Origin: Ischnura elegans
Lineage: Eukaryota > Arthropoda > Insecta > Odonata > Coenagrionidae
Assembly: GCF_921293095.1 (NCBI RefSeq)
Contig: NC_060254.1
Location: 105,734,917 to 105,798,916 of the forward strand
Reading direction: 5' to 3'
Length of the DNA: 64,000 nt
In this document: positions 11,691 to 23,504 of the stretch, one piece after another
Layout of the letters: every line of letters starts with the position of its first letter
Numbering within the stretch: the stretch's first letter is position 1
Position numbers and translations under genes: made by a program
Notes under the pieces: generated by a model
What the model was told of the DNA's origin: nothing
Seen by the model: only the letters and a program-made list of their open reading frames with translations
Database searches by the model: none

Positions 11691-12840
11691 ACTCTCCTCC
11701 TTGTACTATTGAGCTTTCAATTGCATGTAGACACCCACGAGCCCCACTTAACTGATGGAGCCGGGTCTGTGAAAAATCGGAATTAATGTCAGCAAATGGA
11801 ATGCACTGAGGAAGAGTCTTGGAAGTGTTTTCTTTCGGGCTCCGTGGCGAATAATTTCCTCTCTTTAGATCTTCCTTTCTTTAGAAAGTATTTGTACCTA
11901 CCGTCTTTGTGTAACTACTACATTATACTTTGCGTTGTAGTTATAGATATATACTATATCTCCTCCTCTAGGATCATCAAAACTATTTCAACTAAGAATA
12001 CATCGTACGTAAGAACGCATAGTAAGAATAGAATATTTAATGCGTGTTGTCGATACTAAGCGTAAGAATTTAACTCAATCGAGGATTGACAGATATTGGT
12101 CGCATGCACACGATGATATAACTATGGCCACTTTCCTTGCTGATTTCCAAAGGATTTTATTTCCACATTTTTTTCAGCATTCAAGCAAAATATACCACTT
12201 TCGTCTGTCAACTATATATTTACTCTGTATCGAACAAGCCAATTCCTACGAATATTACATCTTTGGGGGTATCCTTTAACCCTTTCGACACAGTGGTGTT
12301 GTTGCCTTAGCATGACTGTTGGACTGAGCCCCAAGGGTCCCTTCCGTCCCCTCTGTACGGACCATTTTGCAGGACATTGGTTAAGAAGGGTCTCACGGAT
12401 AATCACACTCCCTCAGCGCCAATCTTTTTCGACTTTTCCGCATTATCTCGGGATCAAAGTATAGTTGGTCTTCCTCCTTTCCGGGTTGATAGCCCTAGTA
12501 GCAGAATTGGTTCCGGGTCAACTCATGATTAGTTTATGTGAATTTTCTACATGGATAATTGTTGTTTGCCCGTATGTTGCAGTCATAGAGTTTACATTAC
12601 TAAGGAGGCCCCACTAGGTGGCAGTAGCAGTCATAATTTGAACACGGGTCCCGCGCATTAATTCAAACTCCAACTTTTGCCACTTGTGGCGCGACCGACA
12701 CTACTATCCCCTTCATTTGGCTTGTTGTCAGTGGCGGCTTATGAGTGATCGGCTGTTACCATCCTTTGTGAGCCGAGAATTTCACCGATTTTGGTGTTTT
12801 TTTTAGTATTTCTCCACCAGTAAGATATTTACGAAATATC
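11691..12840. other. Unassigned DNA upstream of the THAP segment
   Basis: No gene recognised. A TTAACCCTTTC string at about 12275 resembles a piggyBac-type TTAA end but no partner end was found. CAGTGGCGGC at about 12731 resembles a hAT end, also without a partner. Confidence 0.3.
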
Positions 12841-12923
12841 ATGGGTAAATCTCGGTGTTTTGTGCCCGGATGCAGCTCCGGCTACGATTGGGAGCTGAGG
12901 GAAAATAAGCGGTTGGGGATACA
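12841..12923 (+). pseudogene. THAP zinc-finger N-terminus, partial
   Basis: The ATG at 12841 opens with MGKSRCFVPGCSSGY, matching the first zinc-ligand pair and the usual start of THAP-domain proteins (metazoan DNA-binding factors and P-element-type transposases). The next residues NKRLG fit the KR-x-LF block weakly. The second Cys-His pair and the AVPTIF-type box are absent: the frame runs into the hairpin at 12924-12977 and ends at 13053. This may be a first exon with wrong downstream reading, or a broken THAP or P-element copy. No terminal repeats were seen. Confidence 0.5.
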
Positions 12924-12977
12924 GGACCATAGCAAGAATTTTAATCATATGTATGATAAAAATTCTTGCTATGGTCC
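12924..12977. repeat. Near-perfect hairpin, 26-bp arms, 2-nt loop
   Basis: Arms at 12924-12949 and 12952-12977 start GGACCATAGCAAGAATTTT and are complementary except for one position. The structure sits directly after the THAP-like segment. The almost absent loop argues for a fold-back copying event or a cruciform-prone site rather than two transposon ends. Confidence 0.8.
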
Positions 12978-13328
12978 TAATACCGGATCTGACCCGTCCC
13001 CAAGTGTGCCTAGGTGGTCTGGTAATGATGTCAACGAGTGCTTTTCTTTATGAGCTGCGCAGGAATCATTCTTAATTCTCTAAAACATAGGTGCCGGAAG
13101 TTTAAAGACATGGTTGATATCTATGGGCCCTCAAACTTAATTCAGGCTAGGGAAAGTTAACAGCGTTTCCTTACCCACTTATTCTTCCCTTCTCTCAACG
13201 TGAATTAGCGTACCGATTTTGTGATTACGTACAATTTCACCACCAGGAAACTACATAAACTCACGGTGATAGTTATATTTTCGTGGGCAGTTGACACGAA
13301 CTTTATTTTTTAGCAATGAACGATTGAG

Positions 13329-13500
13329 ACATGGATTCAAATTCGCCGCAAAGCGTGCCTCTCGCGACCATATTAGGGTGCCTTCACAGCTCCGCGTTGC
13401 GTCGACGCCACGAGAGCTCCCGCTCCGCCAGCAAATTTTGCCTTTCATAGCTCTGCGTTGCGAAACGTGGATTCAAATTCGCCGCGTAGCGTGCCTCTTG
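13329..13500. repeat. Local tandem duplication, about 136-bp offset
   Basis: The segment GGATTCAAATTCGCCGC followed by AGCGTGCCTCT occurs at 13333 and again at 13469. A second shared block, AGCTC(C/T)GCGTTGCG, repeats inside it at a shorter offset. The 133-codon frame across it (13291-13692) is probably a by-product of the GC-rich repeat. Confidence 0.55.
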
Positions 13501-13509
13501 TGGGCGTGT

Positions 13510-14894
13510 ATTGCTTGGGAACAATCGGGGCTCGCTACATCAGCGCCGCTATTTGATGCGATCGGTGGGAATCACAGGAACCAAGGGAGTGGAGAATCCT
13601 GTGTAGAGTATTTATGGTTGCAGTCTTCGAATTCAATTCCTCGGTTTTTTTCTGTGCATTGTCAACTTTTGAACGGAGCTCTGCCGTCCTAACTAACGCA
13701 TTAAATGCATTAACAATTTATATGTTGATGGTCCAGATAAGACTTCGCGTAGCCTCGACCGGCATAAAAGGGCAACGATACGGATATTTACGGCATTCCT
13801 TGGCCTGCGTCGGAAAATATATGACGAATATTTGCGGCTTTCGTCCTCCGTGTCAAAAACCGTCCGGGCGAATATTTACTTTACTAATATTTATTAATAT
13901 TTACTAATATTTACGGGCGTTTAGGAAGGGCGAGAGGGTCGAGTCGATTCTCACCGAATCTCACGTGCGGGGGTCCTTGCAAGTATCACGTAATTTTTTT
14001 CTAAAAAAATGATAAAGCATTGCTTTTTGATAAATCTAACGAATGAAGGTTAGATTATGGTATTTACACTAAACATACGTTTTCAATTCTGTCGCGATAA
14101 TAACGCATGGATATGGGTCATCGTTTTAAGTTATTGATTTTTTATTTTACCACTAAGATAACCCGTGAAATATAGAAATAAGGTTCGCTTGACTGCCTCC
14201 TTTGTTTCCAGTATCGAGTTCAACGATTTATGTGAAGAGAGAAGGAAATTTTTATGCAAATATTGACTCTGATCATTGATTAAAAATTATCTTCCGTATT
14301 AATTTATCCAAAAGAAACTAGATAAAGTTAAATCGTGATCTCGGTGGAACAAAGCAACTTTGGATTTGTACAAATTGGAATTCAAAGAATCATGTTCAAC
14401 TTGTAATTTTATACTATATCGTGTGGTCAATAAAATCATTTTTTTTAGTTATATATTTAAATTTTGCTGCCTGCCTATTTTTTAAAACAAAAAAATTGAT
14501 ACGGTGTAATATTTCCCAAAATGTTTGTTTGCTATGTATTTCTTTGGTACTGCTTATTCTACGAATTCTCTAGTGTTGCTATTATAATACTTAAAGTTAT
14601 ATATTTCTAAGTCAGTTTACATATTTATACAAATCTTTCACTGCTAAAATAAAGTGGATATAAAGAATTCCACATTAAAGTACAATGATTTCATCTGTTA
14701 CGAGAGATTTTAATATACCTACCCTATTCAATATCACTTTAGAAAGCTCCCAAAAAATAGACTGTTGTTTAAAAGTCACTGAACAAATATATGAATTTCT
14801 ATAGAATTTTTTGGGCGTCCTTCTTATTACATAAACAGCCTTTGTTTTAGCATCCATTCCCACGATTTATAAAGACAGACGGGTATAATATTTT
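13510..14894. other. Unassigned DNA
   Basis: Holds a short run of repeated TTACTAATATT units near 13877-13912 and otherwise AT-rich sequence with no supported gene. Confidence 0.35.
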
Positions 14895-15544
14895 GAGTCA
14901 TTCCACCTCAATTTCAAAAAAGCTTGTCCCGTAGGGTGTCAGATTTTGATGAATTCATGGTTGATAGTTTATAGTTGAACCTGTAGGTCATACTACTATG
15001 ATATCGACTACCAGTCTATGAGTACACGTCCATAGACTAGTATTAAAAGTAATCGGAAAGCCGCACGGGAGAAAAAGTAAACGTTCAAATATTTCCATAA
15101 AATATCATTCAGGAGTTAATTTAAATTTAATATTTGTTATTCTAAGGCAATGATTGAGCCTGCATTCTAAAGATTAAATGCTTGGGCCACTTCCGAGATA
15201 TGGGTTATTTGAAAAAAGTTGATTTGTTGAACAATGTTTTAAATATTTAGATATAACAATAATAGATAAGTGCACTTTAGCAATATTTTACTCAAAGTGA
15301 CTACCGAAAGGACTTATCAGTAAAATAAGCAATAAATAATGTCTCTACGACAATTTGATAGTTAAATTGTTGGATTTATATGATTTAGCGCAATTTTTTT
15401 ATGAAAATATTTGATAACGTATTAAAACCACATATGAAATAAAGATCTCACGGTATTTAGTGTGTGGTTGATGAAGACCCATACAGGTATCAAAATCTGA
15501 GTCTCTTAGGGACAAACGCTTGTTGAATTAAGGTGGATTGACCC
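14895..15544. mobile_element. Unclassified inverted-repeat element (MITE-like), about 650 bp
   Basis: The left end reads GAGTCATTCCACCTCAATTT and the right end is the complement of GGTCAATCCACCTTAATTC. Similarity continues inward for about 55 bp on both sides, through CTTGTCCC and CAGATTTTGAT. The interior is AT-rich and non-coding. No clear target duplication was found, so the superfamily is left open and the exact ends are approximate. Confidence 0.6.
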
Positions 15545-15596
15545 ATGTTTAATAATCTAACCCCCGAATTTAACTTAATTTTTTGCTCTCTTCTAG

Positions 15597-15814
15597 GTGC
15601 AACCAATCCCCGGACATGAGGGGAAGAATGAAAGGTGGAGCAGGAAGAATAAAGAAGAGAAGAAGACGATGGCCTCGCGGGACATCCAATGCTAATTCCT
15701 TTTATGTTATTCGGAGAGATTTGACTCGAATTTTAATCCTCTTTTTTGCTCTTTCAATTTCAGAATGAATATTGAAGAGTATGAACACCATTCATCGACT
15801 TGAGTTGAAGGCTG
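15597..15814 (+). other. Candidate exons at the 5' side of the mini-exon locus
   Basis: A TTTTTTGCTCTCTTCTAG acceptor ends at 15596. The following sequence (GTGCAACCAATCCCCGGACA) resembles the exon starts at 16635, 17027 and 17388. A second strong acceptor, CTCTTTCAATTTCAG, ends at 15763 and a GTAAGA donor lies at 15815, which defines a 51-nt exon. Purine-rich GAAGAATGAA motifs resemble exonic splicing enhancers. Coding status is unclear because related exons are not open in one common frame. Confidence 0.4.
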
Positions 15815-16227
15815 GTAAGAGTGCAGTTTTCCTCGGGCGCTGTTCATTGCCGTATACTTTCATCAGGTTTACATAAGGTAATCTAGAACGTGAAATGGTG
15901 AAATAGGGCCGACCTAAACCACACAACAGGAGTTTTGAGAGACTCCTGGTGGAAAGTGAATTCACTCTCGATTATCAAAGCACGAGCTCTAGGTATCAAC
16001 AGTACACGAAAGGTAACGGCTCGAAGGAGCAAGTTTGAAAAGGTTTCGAAACAGCGCTGAAACAAAGGTACCACAAAGTGCACTTTTAAGTTATTTACTA
16101 CGAATGAGACCGGTCCCAGGAGACATAGAATGCATTCTTAGGCAGGAAATCCAAGTGGGTATTTTTGTGTGTAGTTTTTTTTTTTAAGGTATTTGGGTGG
16201 GTTTTGTACTAACAGCATTTATTGCAG

Positions 16228-16475
16228 GAGTGAAGAATGAAGACGTAGCTGAGGCCCCGAAGATTGAAGACATCGAAGGGGGCCTCGAAGAATGAAGAGG
16301 GAAGATAATGTGTGTGCATATCGGGAATGAGTGGACATTGATAATCCCTCGCCTGAACTGGGTTTACCTTTTTTGTACTTAATTGTAACATGTCTGTAAC
16401 TCCTTCCCTTCCAGCCATGAAGATTGAAGACATCAAATTGAGCTCGAAGAACGGCAAGAATACGAGAGCGTGTGT
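16228..16475 (+). other. Two related purine-rich exon-like segments
   Basis: Segments starting after TTATTGCAG (16227) and after CCTTCCAG (16414) share GAAGATTGAAGACATC and then diverge. Both have a pyrimidine tract and AG, but their donors are weak or not visible. They look like copies of one exon, in line with the serial duplication seen further right. Confidence 0.35.
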
Positions 16476-16634
16476 TTTTTCATCTATCGTGTGATTACGT
16501 GTGATATTTTTCTGCGTGTGATTATTTATATTTGCGTGTGCTGCGAATATTTTTCCGTTGCGTCGCGTTAGGGTTTGCGTGTTAGTGTTATTTATTTATT
16601 TGTTTGTGCATGCACTAATCTTACCTCTTCACAG

Positions 16635-16735
16635 ATTCAAGCCCTCGCTGGACTTCAAGGAAGGAAGAGTGAGGACTGCACGAAGAAGAGGATATTGAAG
16701 ACGCAAGTATTCACGGAAGAAAGAAGAGAAGCATC
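16635..16735 (+). other. Candidate mini-exon, 101 nt
   Basis: Acceptor CCTCTTCACAG ends at 16634 and donor GTAAGA starts at 16736. The exon opens ATTCAAGCCCTCGCTGGA, clearly related to the exons at 17027 and 17388. One frame is open throughout (33 codons, Lys and Glu rich), but its phase does not join in frame to the next related exons. It may be non-coding or alternatively spliced. Confidence 0.4.
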
Positions 16736-16765
16736 GTAAGAAGACGTGTGCGATATTTGCGGCTT

Positions 16766-17395
16766 AGTTTTTGGCCCTTATGGCCAATGAAAAAAAATAT
16801 TTGCGTAAGGCTAGGCGTTTATTCCGTGCGTTAGTTTTAGTTATTTTTTGCCGCGGTTTTGCATTACGGATTCCATTGCGTCATGCAGGAATGTGGCTGT
16901 GGCTAGGTAGGAAATTTATGATTTCGTATCGATGCCATTGTCTCGTTCTTGTGTGATGCTTTTGAGTGGTGCAAATCCTCGGAAGGGTTATTTATTTGTG
17001 TATGCACTAACCCGCTCTCTCCCTAGGTCCGCAAGCCATCGCTGGATGTGAAGAGAAGAATGAAGATTCATCGGAAGAATTGAAGACAGACGATGATGGC
17101 ATCGCGGGACCAGAAGTAGGCGACATATTAGCTTTGGGCCCTTTAGGCCGATGAAAATAAATTTGCGTAAGGCTAGGCGTTTTTTCCGTGCGTTAGTTTT
17201 AGTTTTTTGTGCCGTGGTTTTGCATTACAAATTCCATTGCGTCATGCAGGAATGTGGCTGTTGCTAGGTAGGAAATTTATGACTTCCTATCGATGCCATT
17301 GTCTCGTTCTTGTGTGATGCTTTGGAGTGGTGCAAATCCTCGGAAGGGTTATTTATTTGTGTATGCACTAACCCGCTCTCTCCTTAGGTCCGCAA
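16766..17395. repeat. Tandem duplication of an intron plus exon unit, period about 361-372 bp
   Basis: The block from about 16766 to 17055 recurs at about 17139 to 17410 with over 90 percent identity by eye. It includes GGCTAGGCGTTT, TGGCATTACA-like and CTCGGAAGGGTTATTTATTTG landmarks, the acceptor and the exon start. The duplication therefore produced two adjacent exons (17027 and 17388), each with its own acceptor. Confidence 0.85.
17027..17115 (+). other. Candidate mini-exon, 89 nt
   Basis: Acceptor CTCTCTCCCTAG ends at 17026 and a moderate donor GTAGGC starts at 17116. It shares its first 24 nt almost exactly with the exon at 17388. The frame open in 17388 is closed here, whereas a different frame (acidic, starting PQAIAGCEEKNED) is open. 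This mixed behaviour argues for a non-coding or alternatively used exon. Confidence 0.4.
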
Positions 17396-19891
17396 GCCAT
17401 CGCTTGACATGCTGAGAAAAGTGGAAAGAAGACACTTGGAAGAAGATGGGATGGTGCACCTCACCGAGACGGCTTCTTGCGGCTCTACAGGAGTTGCAGC
17501 AGATAAGGAGCGGTATGATCTCATAATATTGATTCAAATTTGGTTCATGTTTCCCATATAATTTTTTTAATTAACGAGTTGATTGAGAATTTTCAATGTT
17601 ACATTCATTAACGGAACTCAATTGTGCTTACACTGAACTTCTAATTTGCCCATAATGCCATTAAAATTAAAAAATGAACTTAATATCCTCCTCAATTTAG
17701 TCGTTGACTTATCAGTTTGAAGATTGTACTTGGTACTTATTAACTGGAAGTGATATAATTTCATGGATCTATACTAACTTTGAATTGAATTGAAAAGTTA
17801 TGAAAAAATATTTCCAATGGGCAAAATATTTTTTGTGCCAACTTTTTTCTGGATGACTTATAATAACACATAAACGTATTTTCTTTACAAATGTTTTCGA
17901 GTCAAAATATCACCTCCCTTAAAAGTCTTCGTAAAATATTTTCAAATTAAAAAGCAGACCAAATAACTTTTATTTGTAATTAGTATCTAATTATCTGCTT
18001 ATTCATTACAAACATTATTTTCCATCATGATTTTTCATTCTGAATCAGAGTTATTTAACAATTTTTTGTCCTGTGAAAGGTTACCCATTTCAAAATCAGT
18101 CCTTCATTTTTCCTATTCAAGGGTGATATAGTTCCATTTAATTGGAATCATTTTATTATAATAAGTATTATTAATTAATAGAAAATTATTTTAATTTCCT
18201 CTGCAACACGGGAAATGATATTTTTCACTCCAAGTTTTTTAAATCTAATTCAGAGGTGAGCCTATTCACACTGTGACGTCCATGCGCCTTAAGAAAATTT
18301 ATCGATTGAATCGGCCATGAGGCCGATTTTCAAGCGTATTGGTTTGTCTCTTTATGAGTGTTCGTTTTTTTCAATTACAGATTTCGTAGGATCGTATTGT
18401 GTGAGTTGACTACTCGAGGCCTCGATGAAAGCACGTGCAAAGAGATCGAAAGAATACAGCTCGTTGCCGCAAGCAGACGGTAAGATTTCATTCATTCCTC
18501 TTCCAAGTTTTGAGTTCAGCTCAGAACCAATATTTAGTGATCACATAGGTACACTATGATTTTTACATTCAGGAACCTCGATGATAAAAGTAATGATTGT
18601 GTGAGAAAATAAATAAATATTTTCACATTTCCTACGCGAAAAATATTTAATTCAACCGCACCCAAAATTAAGATTTCTCGCTTTTTTTGTAACACTCACA
18701 AAACTAAAATCCTGCGCTGAATCTCAAGGCATTGATTGGTTGGCGACGACGATAGCGTTTGCTTTCATATATTTCGATTTGAAACTTCATTTCTGAGAAA
18801 TTATATAATTCGAATGAAGGACAGGTATGGGAATTTTGTCGTGAATCTATCATAAGTATTTACTTTGCTGTTTAATTTTCTCATTGTAATGCGGAGGTCG
18901 AGGTTTCCATATTGGCCTTGCTTTTGGTAATTCAGCATCCGTCATGCGCGCTCAGGTAATAACTTCCTCGGAGACCCTATCTGAATGAAACATGAGATTC
19001 CGGTCATATTTTCTACCTATCTGAATTTTCCGTGAATTATATATTCCGAGTATAAGTGACATATTTTTTAAAAAGTCGCAAAAATAATGTATTGATACTC
19101 ATTTTTGTTTAATTTTGGGTACTTATTTTCCGTTGACGCTTTTTTCCTTGCTGTTAAATATTTATTAATCCAATGGTGTCAGGAAATTCAGTATATATTT
19201 TTCATTTTTTTCGGCTGTTTTGTTTCTCATGTGTTTACTTACACCTCTGGTTCATTGCATGATCTTGAGAAATAATTTATATTATTTCCTTCGTATCATT
19301 AGACTTAAATATTAAATTACATCCCACAAGAAATTATTATAATACATTCTCCTGGATAGCTGTTTTATCCTTAATAAGGATGCCATATTTGTAACTTCTG
19401 TTTTCGTCTTTTTAAATAATTTCATCGTGTTGAGTTTTATAATTTCATTATTGTTTTCCATTTCATAAAATAGTACATACATTTTTGCTATCGATTTTTA
19501 GTAATACCCATGAAGTACAAGTAAGTCGTAAAAAAGGTATATTAATAACACACTACGCTCACTGTAATGATTTCCGGGAAAATTTTTAATATTGCCCAAT
19601 ATATCTTTAAAATTTGTAAAGAATAAAAAAAATACATTGAAATATCGCCGATTTGATAAGCGTCAAATATTTTGGAATTACCCACTCTTGCATTTTTTTT
19701 TTTTAATTTCTACACGCTTAAAAATTAATATTTTCTAAACGTCTTCCTCGAAATGATATTTCTGAGCTGAGAGTCAACTTTTTATGTCTCTCCTTTGTTG
19801 GATTATGAGAATTTTTTTATTATATTACCACAGGTCAAGCTTGTGGACAACGACAGCGATTGCTTTTGGAGACAACTGTTCAGGTCCATGA
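17388..19891 (+). CDS. Candidate spliced 3' coding end, unknown protein
   Basis: Three exons join in one open frame. They are 17388-17512 (acceptor CTCTCCTTAG, donor GTATGA), 18381-18479 (acceptor TCAATTACAG, donor GTAAGA) and 19834-19891 (acceptor TATTACCACAG), ending at a TGA. The phases agree: exon 1 leaves two bases, exon 2 leaves two bases. The predicted tail is about 93 residues and charged, starting VRKPSLDMLRKVERRH and continuing through FRRIVLCELTTRGLDES; it shows no domain I know. Chance openness over this length is unlikely but possible. Duplicated sister exons do not keep the frame, so a spliced non-coding RNA is the main alternative. A long AT-rich 3' region follows. Confidence 0.33.
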
Positions 19892-22800
19892 AATTGACAC
19901 CTGAAGGTTACTGTGCCAACAACTAGAGAATTGAGGATTTTATCGTGAAGAAATGAAGAATGAAGATAGGAAGAAAGAAGACACCAAGCTTGAAGATAGT
20001 TGTTTTTTTTGCATTTTTTGTTGCAATTATTGTACAGGGTCATTGTATATTTTTTATTTATGCATGTTTTTTCCAGCTATAGTTAGGATTTGCGGCAGGA
20101 GAGTAGGGATTTTATATTGCGTCCTACCATCGAGTAGAAATAACTCAGATTAGGCAGGTCTTCGTGTATCGTGGCCACGATTCCGTATTTAGGCGTTTAA
20201 TTAATTCATACGTATAAAGTAGCATTTAGGTAGGCAGAGCTGTATGAATGGATGAATGTGATTTTATGAATGAGTGAATGGAATGTGATTTTATGAGTGA
20301 GTGTGTGCTTGTAGTAGTAGTGGTACTAATGGTAGTGTTAGTAGCAATACTGACACTAACTCTCCCTTCCTTTCACTAAAAATCCCTCCCCACCCTCCCT
20401 CCCCCTCAAAATCCAAACTGCTCCCTCTACGTGGGGAGGGGGATAAACAGAGGAAAGTCTAATTGTCCAATCAATTGTTGATTTTAATGAATCATTTACA
20501 TATGTCATCTCCTACTTGAATTACAGCATTGGACTTTCCTCTGGCTAAAGCAGTATGGTATCCTAGTGCAGTTTCAAATTCTGTATTTGTGCTTTGTATC
20601 AAGGAGGTTTGAAGTGATAGAATGTTATCTAATTTTTGGCTCGTGTTATTTTGTTCTGTTTATTCTTTTGTTTGAAATATGCTTCATGGTGACATTACTG
20701 ATTTATTTTTCATGCACTTTTTTATTATTTTAGCTGATTTTATCCACCAATTTTTGGTACTGTTTTTTTATATTTTCTCATTACTATATGTGAATATTAC
20801 CATATGGTGAATAAGTACTACTGTGTTCTTTTAAGGAATTAAAGTAATATAAAAATTATTTTCTGTATTCATTCATTTTCACTGCTCTTGATAATGTTAT
20901 GTTGTGTGATGGTATATTCTGTAAAATTAAATATTAACTTGTAATCCCATTTAAGCATATTCTTTGTAAAATACGTTTTTGTTCCTCCTTTTCGTTGGTA
21001 TTGGGTATCTTTTGTTAAATGCATGATTCAACTGTCTCTGCATGCTAAAATATGGCAACAATTTTTCTATTACCTTTGTGCATATTATTTTTTGTAAGTA
21101 TAAGTAGAATTAGCTTGAATTAATAAAAATTTGAAGTACTGCTCTTTTTGAATCCCTTTTTTGTTAGGCTTTTCTTCGATGCTGTTATCATGTGCCCAGT
21201 CAGTGTTTCTGACCTGCCATCCATGTTGACGGCTTCCGCTGACAGTATCAATATTGTAAGATTATGTTTGTCTCATTTACTGGTGAAAAATTTATAATTA
21301 TATTTTTACTCCTGGTTTTCATTTTAGTTACACTAACACCACACAGTAGAAGTTAGAATATTGTTTATTTCACAATGTGGGTCCATATGTAAAATTTTGC
21401 ATGGGTTTTGCATGCTAAAAAATTTCGAGATTGAAAAACTTCTGAATACCTAGGTGAAAATGACACAACCGCGGTTAAAGGTCTTGAGAAAATTAATACA
21501 CTACTTTTTAATCAGAGGACTACCGTGGCCCTAATGAGGACTCAGGGGTTGTCACCACCTGATGTGAAAGGGATGGCATAAGCAGCATGGTTGCTAAGAT
21601 GTCCAAGTTTCCAAGTGTGCTCAAGTCAACATACCGATATTGTCAACTTGTGATCGCCACGGTTCATGCGTGCGGCAAATGTTTATGATGTTTAATTTGC
21701 TCTACCTGACAGGCAGCCGAACTGACTTACCATAGCGTTTTTGCTTGAAAAAGTTATTAACGAGGTCTGCAGATCACCCAGTGCAACACCAACTATATGC
21801 AGGTATATAAGCTATATGGAGGTCATTTGTTATTGACGCATGAGGTGAAGTATCTGGACAAGCAAGGTGTCAACCCTAGTCTTGGAAGTATGAGTCAATG
21901 AAGCAGTATGTGATTAACTTAAGTGAAACTTCTTTTTCTTTGACCCCCTTAAATCCCTGATTTTCCAATGACTGTGATCTAAGGACTATTGAATGACTAT
22001 ATGCTATGCAGGTATGGTTTTTTTTGCAGTTTTTACATTTCACCTTTCTTACGCGATGCAGTTCTTTCACTCCTTATTCGCCATTTGGGATTTTTCATAA
22101 AATGAATAGATGAATGAAGGATCTGATTCTTAAATCAATATTTCTTTATCTGAAGGTCATAATTTAAGGTAAAAGAATCACCAATTATTTCTTCGAATAT
22201 TACAAAGAGGATCTTCTATTCGGCCTCTGTGTTGCCACCCATTGCGCATTTAAATGGGTTTACTAAAGTCGCCACTCACGTCGCTGACAGACATATATAT
22301 CCGAGTTTGATGGGGAAATAAAGAGTAATTAGGAGCGTCCACTGAGGTTAACATTCATGATGATGTGATTTATCAAATAGTGCAACTGCAGTGTGATAAA
22401 CTCTTTGAAATAAAGACACTTAATTTCCATACGATTTGCTTTGGGGGCTATATATTTTTTGAATTTATCACTATTCCTCTTGTTAATAGTGCTTTATGTT
22501 TTTGCTCGATATATGCATGCTGGGTGGGATATGCATACTCTTCGTTTACCTTTATATGACCCAAGTTAAGAAAATAAGCATAGGATTCGATGCGAATGTT
22601 TATTATGTGCTCATGTATTCGCATTTTTAATTGAGGTATATTTAACTAAAAACCACCGTTTGACGGACTAAAGATACTTAACTTAAATTCAATCTTCGAA
22701 AGCCCTTACTTTTCTACTTGAGAATAAACTAAAAATACAGGCGGAGTAATCTAAGGTAATGTGAGGACTGTAAATAAAGCATGTTTCGATAGAGAGGTTC

Positions 22801-23138
22801 TTTAATTTGCCTTTCAATTTCTTTTTATCAGAATGTGCCTGACTTTATCTCTTAATTTGATTGAAGAAAAGACATGGTAGTATTCTCGCATTATAATTCA
22901 ATACATAGGTATTAATTTCATTAAACTTCAGGTTTAAACTTAAGAAACAGGAGTTTGAGCTGATACCCTCAATGGCCAACGTTCAACTTGGTAAGCCTGG
23001 AGATGAATTTTAAGGAATATAAGCGGATGTGAACATTAGGAACAACAGTGTTATGTGGTTACAAGATAATAAATGAACCAGAATATATACCCACTATATA
23101 CAATGTGTAAAATATTTACAAAGTATACAATACTTGCT
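19892..23138. other. Possible 3' untranslated region, then unassigned DNA
   Basis: Downstream of the TGA the sequence contains more GAAGAATGAAGAT motifs (19950-20000) and later AATAAA-type signals (for example near 21122). Low-complexity GTAGTAGTAG and CCCTCCCC runs lie near 20310-20450. No other gene, RNA or repeat end is supported up to the hAT-type element at 23147. Confidence 0.3.
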
Positions 23139-23146
23139 GATCCAGC

Positions 23147-23451
23147 CAGTGGCATAGAGAGGGAGGGGGGTTTGGGGGATAACCCCCCCCCCCAGAGCTC
23201 AGAGAAATTTTTAAGTTTAATCCGTTATACTTGATTGGATTGATATTACCAATAAAATAGCGTAGGGATTAATAAGGTACCCCTCACAAAGCCCTAAACT
23301 ATCCATTTTGAACCATTTATCTTAAAAATCTGCAGTTAACTAATCTCGCACCTACCGCTTATCCTGGAGGGTATTCAATACCCCCACACACCTCAGTATT
23401 ATTTGCACCTAAACCCTCCCCCTCCTGTCTTAATTCCTGGCTGCTCCCCTG
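23147..23451 (+). mobile_element. hAT-type MITE, family 1, copy a
   Basis: Starts CAGTGGCATAGAGAGGG and ends with the complement of CAGGGGAGCAGCC. The interior (TTTAAGTTTAATCC, CATTTTGAACCATTTA, TATTATTTGCACCTAAACCC) recurs in copies at 24205, 55554 and, reversed, at 56896. Candidate 8-bp flanks GATCCAGC and CATCTGGC agree at only five positions, which suggests an old insertion. Confidence 0.7.
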
Positions 23452-23504
23452 CATCTGGCAACTGGGAAAGCAAAGGTGTTAGAAGATTAAAAGCAACCTG
23501 TATG

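Noticed and set aside
12275-12300. piggyBac-type end TTAACCCTTTC
   Set aside because: No matching opposite terminus or second TTAA at a sensible distance was found.
13291-13692. 133-codon frame on the plus strand
   Set aside because: It lies over a GC-rich local tandem duplication and changes content between the repeats; no protein motif was seen.
20310-20450. Telomere-like or CRISPR-like repeat at the GTAGTAGTAG and CCCTCCCC runs
   Set aside because: Short low-complexity DNA without regular spacers or telomeric units.
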